Shown here piece after piece: positions 44,533-55,280 of a stretch of 64,000 nucleotides of DNA; positions within the stretch are counted from its first letter, which is position 1; each line of letters begins with the position of its first letter. The notes beneath the pieces are model-generated. The model was not told the origin of the DNA. It saw nothing but the letters and a program-made list of their open reading frames with translations, and searched no databases. Source of the stretch: Ceratodon purpureus. Lineage: Eukaryota; Streptophyta; Bryopsida; Pseudoditrichales; Ditrichaceae. The stretch is taken from NCBI GenBank assembly GCA_014871385.1, contig CM026426.1:20450573-20514572 (forward strand), in the 5' to 3' direction. The translations under genes were made by a program, and so were the position numbers.

Positions 44533-46130
44533 ACCTGTCTACAACTCCTCCTCCTACTCTTCCCAAAACGTGTACACTATCTTCACACTGCAAAAAGCCT
44601 CCTCTCACAGGTCCGCTTCAACCCAGGTTCCGAAACTCCAGAAATTCCATCGTGGAATCGCAGGAATAAACCCTGATACTCGAGATTCTCATACCTCAGC
44701 TCATTCAACCCTTACAATGCACTCTGCCTACTCGTAAATAACAAAGAACCTGCATTTCGAGCAATCACGGTAAGATCAAGAGCTCCGAGGTTTAAGCCAC
44801 ATAGATCCGCCTCCGAAGGCTATGTCAACTAAAACCCCACGCAGAAGAAGCGTTTCCGAGCAATGTAGTCACCCACATTGAGCTCCACTGAGCAAACAAT
44901 TTCTTCACAGAACGCCACTAGTTCCAAAAAAAGTGCACCAAGCTCCTCCCAACAAAAACCCGGCAGCAGGAAAGAGAAAGCTAAAGCTTCACCTGCAAAT
45001 TAAATCCGGGTCTTCAAACACACAAAAGCAGAATGAAGTCGTACGAGGTGCCGGAAACAAAAGCACCAAAACTCCCAAATGGACGCAGAATTTGCTACTC
45101 GACGATATTTGTTCACTCAACGCAGAACCTTTCCAAACGACGAATGTGTCCAGATTGCTACATCACCTACCCAGAATATAATGCTAATCATGGAACTCAC
45201 GAGCCTGGACTAAGACGCACATCAAAAACGCTCACGTGAAACCGGAGATCCAAACAACGACCCATATCAGGGGGAGGAATAACTTAAACCCCTGCTGCTC
45301 ACTGTTTCCTATTCACTGTTTTCCTACTCACTGTTTGCTACTCACTGCCCGCACGCACACCAACGCATCTCCCCCATCTCGCACACTCATCAATGCAACT
45401 CCCCTGCAATTATTCACGCACAGCCCCCAACCTATCCGAACTCCTCCCAACTCATCACATCTCATCACATATCCTCACATATCATCAAAACTAGATTAAT
45501 GAAACGCAACGCTCTCGATCACTACCTGCTCCTGATGCTCTCTCTCTCTCTCACTTCCGACACCCAACCAAACGTTAACGCGAGCTTCGAGATCAAGTGC
45601 TATCACAGCCCACCTCCTCCCACCTCATCCTAACTCTTCCCAACTCATACCAACTTATCAAAAACTAGATCATTGAAACGCAACTCTCTCGGTCATTACC
45701 TACTCCTGATGATCTCTCACACTTCCTACACGCAACAAAACATCCAGCGAGAGCGTCGAGAAACGCACACTGTCAGGCTCCAGTGATGATTCCAGGGGAC
45801 GAAACGGGGAATACTCAAAACGGGGTTGTTTTATGCGACGTAAGGGCTCGTTGGGAAGAGGACGGCATGGGGGGGACTTCGGGCGGGTGCGGAGTCGGCG
45901 AGGGAGCGCAGGGGCGGCCCTCGGAGCGCGGCTATGGCGCAGGGGGGGCGGAGCACGAACTGCGGTGACGACGCTGGAACGCTGCGAACTGGGCCGTTTT
46001 CACCCCGCGTCGGGGCGTCGTCCTCGTCGTCGTGCTGATCTGGACGTTTTTAATTTGTTTTAATGCTGATCTGGATTTTGTGTATTGTACAGACTGTGAT
46101 TCATTCTTTTGGCTTGTTGTGAGTCATGTC
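44533..46130. other. Upstream region of the patatin-like gene
   Basis: C/A-rich leader-like sequence (on the plus strand), with a diverged tandem duplication at 45485-45560 and 45655-45730 (CTAGATTAATGAAACGCAAC versus CTAGATCATTGAAACGCAAC). A GC- and CpG-rich stretch at 45830-46050 could be promoter-associated. Open frames in it are not convincing. Confidence 0.4.
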
Positions 46131-47220
46131 CAGGTCTCTTGTAAATTACAAATGTACTAAGGAATGGGTACTTTATTTTTTGTCGGGGGGAAGTTCTTAC
46201 CATTTGTTGGGAGGACACAGCCTTCACCTGCAGGACTTGTTTGGGTTGTTAAAAGAGACATATTGTAATTATTATTTTTATTTTTATTTTTATTTTTTTA
46301 TTTCTATTTTTTATGTTTGTTTTTTATTTTTTTAAGTCAAATGGTGAAAATCCATTGCAACGAGAGAACTTTTACCGAGACATATTATTTAAGATGGTAG
46401 GTGTTGTTCTTTTTCCCTTCCTAATGTGGAACAGGGTAGGGTGGTTTTTTGAGCAGAGGTTTGATATATATGGTTTGTAATTCCAATGAAAATTTGCTTT
46501 GGCGTTGTTACCTGGTCAGGTTGCTCAAGAAAAATACCTTGAAATAAGTAGAAAATTGTGAAAAATGTAAGTTAAAAAATTCAAGTGAAATAATGTGGCA
46601 TTTTGTAATTAGGGCTTTAAGATCAACTTTGGCCATTAAAAAAATTAATTCCAAGAAATCACAAAAAAAAAAGGAAAAAAAAAGAAAAAAAGAAAAAAAG
46701 AGAAACGAAAAAATGAGTAGTCATATGTTGACTATTAGGGAAGTTTTGTGGGAAGCAAAAATTGGGTTAATCTAGCCTAGAGGGACGCTAAAGTATACAC
46801 ACCTATGACCGATAACCAAGGCATTTCAGCATAATAAATCTTGGGTTTTCAATAAGGAGTTATTTTTTGTGCATAGTATCATAAGGTTCATGAAGAATGA
46901 GCTTTTTTTCAAAATTAATTTAGTAAAATTCAAATTAGTATAAATTTTTTTGTTCAAAAGTGGCCCAGACCCCATGACTGACATATAGGTTTAACCATGA
47001 CCGATAACAAAAAAATGAACAAACATATGACTACTTATTTGCATCACACTCACAGAGGCATTCTATTGGAGGATGCCTCCTAAATCTACTAATCATCAAT
47101 TATCGGTTAATGTTTTCCATAACTCTGCAATGGGGAAGCCTACTTACCGTATCAATCATGGGTTCATCATTGATTATGGGTGTGTATACCTTAATGGAAA
47201 GCAACATGAAGGCTCATGAA
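46131..47220. other. Non-coding AT-rich DNA
   Basis: Contains T-rich microsatellites (46265-46335) and an A/G-rich tract (46660-46715). GACCGATAACCA/GACCGATAACAA occurs twice (46807, 46998). No gene. Confidence 0.4.
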
Positions 47221-47860
47221 CAGGGCTGATTTTTCACAAAGTCCCAACCCTTCCATGTCCAAAAACCTTGAATTGAAAGGCCAAAAAAAATGGAACCTGT
47301 CCCAAAACCAGTAATCTCAAAACCAACCCATCTATGGAAAGGAAAAAAAAAACATCCCGTCCCAAAACCGGTTGAAAAAAATAGGACCCGTCCCGTAGTA
47401 TTTGTAAATGCTTTTATTAAAAAAGACCATTTTTTTTTTTTTAAATAAATTTAAAAATGCCAAGGGCTCTCAGTACAAAGCCGTTGTCCTGGCCTGGCCC
47501 GGCCCAAAAGCCCGACCCGGCCTGGCCATTGAGCCCGGCCCTGGTCCAGAGCCCCTGCAGCACAGGGAGCAGAGCAGCGACTTAGTGAGCACAGAGCAGG
47601 CTGGCTGCTGCGGGGAGACAAAGAGCAGGTTGCGCAGCATTTTTCAAGTGCTGCGGTTTCCAGTGGAGGGGGGACTTCTTCAATTGTTTTTTTGAGAGGT
47701 ACGTTTGTTGACATTTTATTATTTCATCTTCTTTCAAGTGTTATACAAGTAATGTGTAGAAGAATAAACATAGAGTCTAGATTTAGGGCAGGTTACACAT
47801 TTAGGGTTTTTGTATTTCATGTGAGTGGTGATTGATGTATTTTGAATTTTCATTGCAGTC

Positions 47861-48409
47861 ATGTCTTTGCCAGTGTCTGGAGTACCCAGACAAAGGAGAG
47901 ATGCCCGGCATCAAAGCATTCTCCATATGTTTAGGGCATCTTCTTCTTCTCAAACTTTGAGTGATGGGAGGAATGAAGTGCCTGAGTTGTCAGAATCCTC
48001 TGTTAGGGGTTCTCCACGTGGTATTCCAGATGTTGAGGTAGAGCAAGGTGGCATTGAAGATCATGATCACACTGAGGAGGACACTGAGATGGGGGAGGGC
48101 AATGATTTGGATGATAGTGCAAATAATGAGGATAGTGTAGGAGTACATGTTCCAGTTCATGGTGGTGGAGGACGGCCTCCAAGGAAGAGGAAGTTTATGC
48201 CGGCATGGCGTCAGAGAAGGCCCTGGTTGATGCACATTGCTCCCCCTAGACAGAAGCCCTACATGAAGTGTGCAACATGTACAGCAGCTGGTCAAAACTC
48301 ACGATGGGGGACCAGAGGAGAAGGTTGTGAATCATTGCAACTTTCAGCTGTGAAGGAGCACGAAGGATCAATCCTTCATGCTCATGCCATGCTCAGATGG
48401 AGACCATGA
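47861..48409 (+). pseudogene. hAT transposase, N-terminal part with TTF-type zinc finger
   Basis: Starts MSLPVSGVPRQRRDARHQSI. An acidic stretch is followed by PPRKRKFMPAWRQRRPWL and a Cys/His finger: MKCATCTAAGQNSRWGTRG, then a Cys, then VKEHEGSILHAHAML. This is the TTF-type finger found at the start of many hAT transposases and ZNF862-like proteins (family knowledge). The frame shifts near 48395: the continuation (METMRNNREAVAMARHVVNA) is in another frame, with two stops (near 48475 and 48657) before the next open block. Confidence 0.7.
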
Positions 48410-48660
48410 GAAACAACCGTGAGGCAGTTGCCATGGCTAGACATGTGGTAAATGCCATTGATGCAGAGAGTGCCTGAATTGTATGTTGTATGAAGATTTT
48501 ATACCATTTGGTAGTTAATGATAGAGCTATCAACCAGTATGACGGTATGTGTCAGATAACTAGACACCTCAGGGCTCTAGACATGCCTGTCAATGATGAG
48601 TACAATGCTTACACTAGTAGACAATCTGCATATGATTTTTTGTGGACCATTTCATAGCAT

Positions 48661-50280
48661 TTGAGGGATGTTGATCTTTTAGGAGTTAGAGATTCACCGG
48701 TGATCTCTCTTCTTGTAGATGAATCAACCGATCGTAGTCTAGAGCAGCATTTGATTGTCTATGTTTGCAGTTTACCGCGTGGTGGCTTAGGCCCTCCACG
48801 TATGCAGTATGTTGGTTTATCTGGTGTTCCACGAACCATAAGAGAGGTATTCTACAGGAATGTGGTGGGTTTATTGGAGGAGTTCCAGTGGCCTCTGGAG
48901 AAATTAGTGGCTTTAGCTACTGATGGAGAAGCTTCTATGACTGGGGTGAGACAAGGACTAGCAAGCAGACTTCAAGCTGATGTATCAACACTTATTAATG
49001 TGCATTGCATTGCACATAGGTGAGTCTTTAATTTTAAGATTTTTTTTTATGACTTTCATTATTTTCTAGAATGTAATATGATCACTAATGAATTCATGTG
49101 TTTGTTTAGAGATGCATTGGCAGCCATTGATGCAGGTGAGGCATCACCGGAGCTGCGGGTTTTGGATGATTTCTCCAACTTTGCATACACGTGGATGGGT
49201 AGGTCATCATTACGGTGGACACAGCTTAATCAGCTGATGGTGGAGTTTGCGATAGATCCATTGGTTGTTCTCCACATACATGGAGTTCGATGGTTATCCT
49301 GTGGACAAGTGATGGAGCGGGTATTGGATTGCATGCCCTCATTTCTGAAGCTTTTCCGTGAAGAAGAAGAAATGTGGTATCGTAAACTTACATCCTTTCA
49401 GTTTCAATTTCTTCTACGGTTACTTGTGGATATTCTTACTGAGTTGAATAAACTCAATAAGCTATTTCAGAGTGACCATGTGGATATTACTCAAATTCGA
49501 GGTCATTTAAACATTTGTATCAATATATTGAGCAGACGTTTTCTAGCAGCTAGAGGTGCAGCATTTGGAAGAGGTTCAAAGGCATTGTGGCCATTTTTGG
49601 AGACCTGTGCAACTTCTATGGAGATGGAGTATCCAATTGCAGATGGTGGCATGAGAAATTATCCAATGCATTTGGAGAGTGTTATTAGAAGAGCTGGCAC
49701 TACCGAGGAGTGCAGACTTATTGGGGCAGAGAATGTGTAGAGGGTGGTGGATGCATTGAATAACAGGTTTCCAGACTTAGGCATCTTCAATGCATTCAAG
49801 CTCTTCAGCCTCTACAGCCCCAATCTCTATCCTGCAGATGATGAGGAGAGGACTCGAATTACTGAGGAATGGTTGGAGATGTTATTTGTGAAGTTCCAGA
49901 GTTCTGAAGCAGAAAAAGATCGGTGTCGAGGTGAGTGCTTGGAGATGGTAGAGACCATGAGAGAGATGATTCCAAATAAGTCTTTATTTGAAGTATGGGA
50001 GTTTGCACGTACAACTCCAGAGTGGTGCATCAATTGGCCTGGTTTGAGTAACTTGTGGAGGAGAGTTATGGTGATTCCTGTGAGCACGGCAATATGTGAG
50101 AGGGGTTTTTCCAAACAGAACGTGATCAAGAGTCATCTCCGTACTAGCTTGAAGTTGGAGACTTTGGATGCTTTGATGCGCATTTCATGTGCAAACATTC
50201 CAGTTGAAAACATCAATTGGAATGCAATGATGCTTGTTTGGAAAAACATGGAGGATAGGAGAATTCATCCACATGTTTGA
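48661..50280 (+). pseudogene. hAT transposase, catalytic and dimerisation regions
   Basis: Continues the same protein. LLVDESTDRSLEQHLIVYV carries the first catalytic Asp region, LVALATDGEASMTGVRQGL the second Asp, and NVHCIAHR the conserved CxxH. A GT-AG intron at 49020-49109 joins HCIAHR to DALAAIDAGE. The open part continues to a TAG at 49738, then resumes in frame to 50280 and ends with the hAT dimerisation motif (STAICERGFSKQNVIKSHLR, then LDALMRIS). Transposase cuts and rejoins the element's ends. With one frameshift and three stops in total this copy is probably inactive, but few changes separate it from an open frame. Confidence 0.8.
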
Positions 50281-50714
50281 ATGGTAAGTTCTTTATTTTT
50301 TTGTAAGAATTGAACATGTTTATATAAACTTAATTTTAATACAATTGCATATATTACCTTCAATTTAAATCTCTGAAATTGTGCTTAAAAGGTTCTAAAT
50401 ATTGTGGTTGATGAATTAATGTGTGCATGTGAATAGAGCTCTTGAAGATTGGTATTTTGATTAGGTATTAGTGATTTGACTCCATTATGTTCACATTCAC
50501 ATGTCATATATGACATGATGTAATTGATATTTGCATCATTCATTTTTTTGTGAAAAATGGTCCAAAAAAAAAATTATTTTTAGAACCCGTCCAAAGTGAA
50601 TTTGACACGTCCCAAAACCGGTTCATTTTTGGAAGACCCGTCCACTGGAAATGTTTTTTTTTTCAGAACATGTCCTTGGACATGTAGGGGACCTTGTGAA
50701 AAATCACCATACTG

Positions 50715-51060
50715 TATGAACATAGGCTCCGGAAAGGGTGCTATTTCCAAGCCCCAACCACGATGGACATATTAGGGCCCCCAATGCCACGTCAGCTATA
50801 ATCCCCTCTCTCACACATGGTCAAGACCTAGGTTTAGCTATGAGCCTGAAGCATCAAACAACACCGAAACAGAACCATGCCCCTAAAGCAGGGCTTTGCA
50901 TTCACTTCCCAAGCTCCAAGGATAGGCCTCTCCCACTATCCTCCAAATATAACAAAAAAAAGCAAGAATTGGAATAGCATGGCCTAACATGAAATGAAAG
51001 CCAACACTAATTAATGTTGTGTAACAACTTGGATGCATACGGATCACTGTAATGTAGTCC
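50715..51060. other. Intergenic spacer
   Basis: No gene or clear repeat between the hAT element and the MITE. Confidence 0.4.
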
Positions 51061-51278
51061 TACGAGCGTTTTTTGGAGGGGCAGACTTGATGAGCCCCTA
51101 GTTTTTGGTTTTTTATTTTAAAATTCCTAAGGAAGTCCTCCTAGAGTAATTTGGGGCCGTAGGCCCCATTTTTGAATATAAAATTACCAAAAATGGTCAT
51201 GGGGGGTCCAAATTAAAAATTTCAAGGTTTTGGAAGAAAAAAGCCAACCAATGGAAGTGGCTCTTAAAAACGCTCGTA
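51061..51278. repeat. MITE, 218 bp
   Basis: TACGAGCGTTTTT at the left and its exact complement at 51266-51278. A non-coding interior includes GGGGCCGTAGGCCCC. If TA is the duplicated target, it would be a Tc1/mariner-type MITE (inference). Confidence 0.7.
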
Positions 51279-51338
51279 GCACTAAAATACATGGATCTGG
51301 TGCATACGTGTATCAGACAATAGAGTTATTTGTAAAGG

Positions 51339-51510
51339 CACTACGCCAAACTTTGACTCCTGGGGTTGGCCGGCTTGGGACTTTGGGGATGGCACTCCCG
51401 GGAGTTAAGAGGCCCGAAGCATAAGGGCTGGCCGGACCAATCAGGAGTCTCGGGAAATCCTTATTTTAAGGGTTCTGCTCCCGGGAGTCGTAGAAGAGCA
51501 GGAGTTCGAA
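51339..51510. repeat. CACTA terminal and subterminal repeats
   Basis: Terminal CACTACGCC with four or more copies of an ACTCCCGGGAGT-like word in both orientations. Subterminal arrays of this kind bind the element's TNPA-type protein in En/Spm (family knowledge). Confidence 0.65.
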
Positions 51511-52252
51511 CAGAGTTACCCCTCCCAGTTGTCGTGGCAGCACTGCAGGCTTCCTCAGGTCACTCATGTCGTCTATCGCACTTTGGATTGTGTAAATAAA
51601 AATTTATTTTAACTTTTAATTTGTTCAAAACGAATCTAGCTGTCCTTCCGGATGCTGTGAACTCTGAGCGGTTACTTTGTTTCAGCGACCGTTAAGTTCA
51701 TTCAAGTCGTATCACCTTACTGTGTTAATGAGTTCCTCACATTATATTGCAAGAATAATTGAACTGAGGAAACGAAGGTACCCAAAAAAGAAAGAAATAG
51801 AACAGTCATTCACAGCCAATCCATTAAAGTGGAAGTCATTCATTCTGCGTGTAAACCCTGTAGAGTACGCTCACATTACAGAAAGGAAAATTTCAAACTG
51901 TTTCTGTTTCTACTGTCACGACCTCTGGTGAAATGGATTTTCACATCCGATGAGGTGTTCTATATAGCCTACGACTATGAAAGATACCTATATCCTTCCA
52001 AAAGCAAGTACCACGGCAGTGAGTAACACAAGGAAAATTGAAAATGTATGTGGTTCACGGTGAAGTATAGCCTACGATCTCTGCGGTACTACATTTACAT
52101 ATGAGAACTGGAAAATGGCAGGAGGAGTAAATGTTAATAGTGACATGTGTACTGGTCTATTATTCACTTCAGCCCTCACTCACTACACTTTATATACACA
52201 TTACCAAATCAACAAACAAGATACAAACACAATCCACTGGGTCTTCATTCAT

Positions 52253-55200
52253 TCAACCTGATATTGTCGTCGTAGCCTTGTCCAGCATTTCCAACCCCCA
52301 GTACATTGCATCCTCTACGATTGTCTTCTGATGATCCTGCGACTCCAAGCTAGTGCTGTCCTCGCTAACATCTGTCGCCTGCTCGGGAGGTTGGTAGCTA
52401 GGAGACAGGGGGTTTACAAATGTTGTCCCGGACCACTTTGGAGGGCTGAGCTCCGACGCTCTCGACGTGCTCGCACCGGCATTGCCCGCTGGCAATCTGT
52501 TTTCGGCACACCATTTTTGTAGAGGGGTCCTGGATGGTGTAGGTTGTAGGGGCCTCATGAGCTTCAGTATATCTATTTCAACTTCTGGTGGTTTCTTCAG
52601 AGGCTCATACATATCGTCGTCGTCTACATCGAAGAGAGGACCCTACTGCTCGTTTACGGCGGTAACATGTGCCGTTAGCTCATCCTCGTCGTGCTTGACG
52701 TCTTCTTCGGCTTCTCCATGAACACGGTGGTCACAGTCTTCTTCTCCCTCTTCCCATTCCTCTCTCCGACTTTTGTCTTCTTCATGGCGATTAAATTCCC
52801 CCATTCTTGCACTGTCTTCCGGCGATCCTGAGTGCTTTTCCTCATTGTCTCCATTCCTTGGACCTGTAGAAACGAAATGAAAACGTTTAAGTCAATAAAA
52901 AAAAACGAGCACTGGCAACCTCCATATCCTCTAAGACGACATAAACGTCTGATCCTCTCTGTAACTTAACAGTTGTGCACGGGCCACACGTCGAGGAGTA
53001 AAATAAAATATGCTTCCTTATACAAACATATTGTACATTAACACGTTTTCAACCTATTGTGAACTGTGAATGTTGTTACCTGTGACATTGCTCTGGAATA
53101 GACCTGACCAACTCTTCCCAGTAGTTTGCACACCGTAGTTGGCATTTCGAACATGATTTGTGGCATTAAACTCCCCTGGCCATTCACGTGCATTACCCCT
53201 GTTCGGAACTACGTCTGCTGCATTACCCCCAAAAAAATTATTAAAAAAATTTCTATCAGATAAAAATCAGTCCCACTCTACATACGTTTCACAGTACAGA
53301 AATCGTAGAATATCGAAACTGATTTACACTTTACTTACTCAGGATGTTGTCTTCTCCATGGCGGTTGAACTCTTTGGCATTTTTATTGTCCTCCGATGAT
53401 TGTGAGTTCTTCCCTCCCTCGTCGTCACTCTCTGGTCCTGTCCAAACAAATCAAATGTTTACGTTAGTCACCTCTATCCGAAACCCATGATTATTGTGCT
53501 AGAGCGGATTGAATGTACAGAAAGATGCAAATCAGATCAATGGACATCACGTTAGTAAGAATTGAGGACATTGCATACGATGATGCTCAATGTCACCGGC
53601 TGGAAACGTGGTCTATAAATAAATCAATAAATTAATTAACTAGGGATTAAAAACAAACACTGGCGAACGAGGAAAATTAATAGTAAAAAAAAAAGGGCCA
53701 GTCCTCCCACTAAGTCAACAATTAAAACTACATGAATAAGTGAGAGGAAAACAAGAGAATTCCCATTCTACAACCATATATTATATTCTGACTCGTTTCC
53801 AAGCACTTGTGAAAGTGTGGAGACGCTACCTAGGTTGTCGCTCCTGAACAGGCCTGACCAACTCTTACCACCAGTCTGTTCACCCTGGTTGCGACCAGGG
53901 AAAGCATTTGTGCAGAAAGACCTTACCGGTCCTTCTTGTGCATTTATCTCGTCTACATCTACATCCTCTGGATTAGCAAAAAACAAATATGTGTTAGTGA
54001 ATTATCATCCACACTATACATGTGTTCCATTATACAATCGCTGTCTAGTTTGCTAAACTGAAATACAGTTTACTTACTTCGTGTATTATCTTCTCGCTCC
54101 GGAGATCCATGTACAGGAGTTACTCGATCTCCACTGGATTTTTCATTATTATGTGGATTCTCTCCCAGCCAGTCCGAAATGCTATTCGGCTCTTCATTGT
54201 CTGAACATTCCAAATTCCTCACCGGCCTAAGCGAGTCTGTCAACATATACAATACAAAAGGGAGTTATGCTACAAACAGTGCGCTTCCATCAAGGAACTT
54301 CAACTGAGTATTTTGAAGATACAAAACTCTTGTTCATCGAGAGGAATCTGTATTAGATTACGAATACATGAGGACAAGCACCTTCAAACATAGTGAATGT
54401 GCTGCAATGTAAATGTATCCAGTCAGGGGTAAATGTAATCACACGGACCTTTGTTTTGGGTCCCGCTCGTTTTGTCACTACCATGGCACGACATTGTGCA
54501 ACGTCGGGGGGGATTTCTCCTCCGTGCTTCAGGATAGAAGTACCCTCTGGCTCTCTTTAGTGGAAGATTAGTTTGCTTTTTTTCTAGTTGCACCGCCCCT
54601 GACAAATGGGCATGGACGTCTACCCCCTGCACAAATACCTTTTTAGACTTTAGTTCATGTATGTATATGTAGACTACGTATACACATCAACAAGAGCAAA
54701 TCATTTACAACGTAGCATTTGCTCACCAAGATCATACCTCAGTGTGCAAGGTCATTTCCGCTTGAACGGTAGGTTGGCAGGTTTTGTTTTTTCCCTTCAA
54801 AAGTGTCGAATCTGTGTCGCAATCTTGAACTCTGGATTCCCTGCTCGGGCGTCCCCGAGTTTTTGCGAGGCCAAGTTGGATTCTGTTACGCTCTTCCTCT
54901 GCCACGCGAGCTTCCCGTTCCAGCAACTCTTCAAAAGGACCGTCATGATTGTTCGCTTTCCAAGTTGCAAACGTTGCCCAGTCAATGTTGTCCGGTCCAT
55001 ATTTTTCTTCTGCAACCCATCCTAGAGCAAAAAACAAAGGGACACTGGAACCCATAGGTTGCTGGTGAACTTCTTCGTAACGCTTCTTCATGGCGGTGTA
55101 GTTGACGTAGCCTTTGGAAATGTTGAAGCCGTTTTTTTCTTTCCGTTCTCCCCAGCGTGCAATGCACTCCTCCTCGTTTGCTATTGACTCGGGTAAACCA

Positions 55201-55280
55201 CCCGGGCTAGGCAAGAAACCGCGGTGAGGAAGCCTCTTTTCCCTCTTAAACCATTTCCTTTGACCCTTCGCTGGTTCCAT
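52253..55280 (-). CDS. Seven-exon CACTA-associated gene with duplicated exon pairs (TNPA-like position)
   Basis: Exons by splice signals: 54738-55280, 54449-54626, 54078-54236, 53830-53967, 53339-53437, 53080-53217, 52253-52863. Joined length is 1866 nt with all junctions in frame. The start is ATG 55280 (MEPAKGQRKWFKREKRLPHR). N-terminal exon: basic then long charged helix (LLEREARVAEEERNRIQLGL). From exon 3 on, exons alternate: A-type (SPEREDN; SSEDNKNAKEFNRHGEDN; SPEDSARMGEFNRHEED) and B-type (TGGKSWSGLFRSDN; TTGKSWSGLFQSN, both exactly 138 nt). All A/B junctions have the same phase. An in-frame TAG at 52643-52645 (codon 492) may end the protein early; the frame stays open beyond it to 52253. 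No family recognised. Position and many exons recall TNPA, the DNA-binding regulator of En/Spm (inference). Confidence 0.65.

Larger units (their letters stand above)
47221..50714 (+). mobile_element. hAT element with its own (mutated) transposase
   Basis: The left end begins CAGGGCTGATTTTTCACAAAG and the right end, inverted, CAGTATGGTGATTTTTCACA; inner parts pair up to CATGTCC (TIR about 35 bp with a few differences). Flanks CATGAACA and TATGAACA suggest an 8-bp duplication, though they overlap the terminal CA, so the exact end is uncertain. Direct repeats CGTCCCAAAACCGGTT at 47358-47373 and 50608-50623, with several CCCGTCC words, look like subterminal transposase-binding sites. The transposase gene fills the interior. 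Confidence 0.8.
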
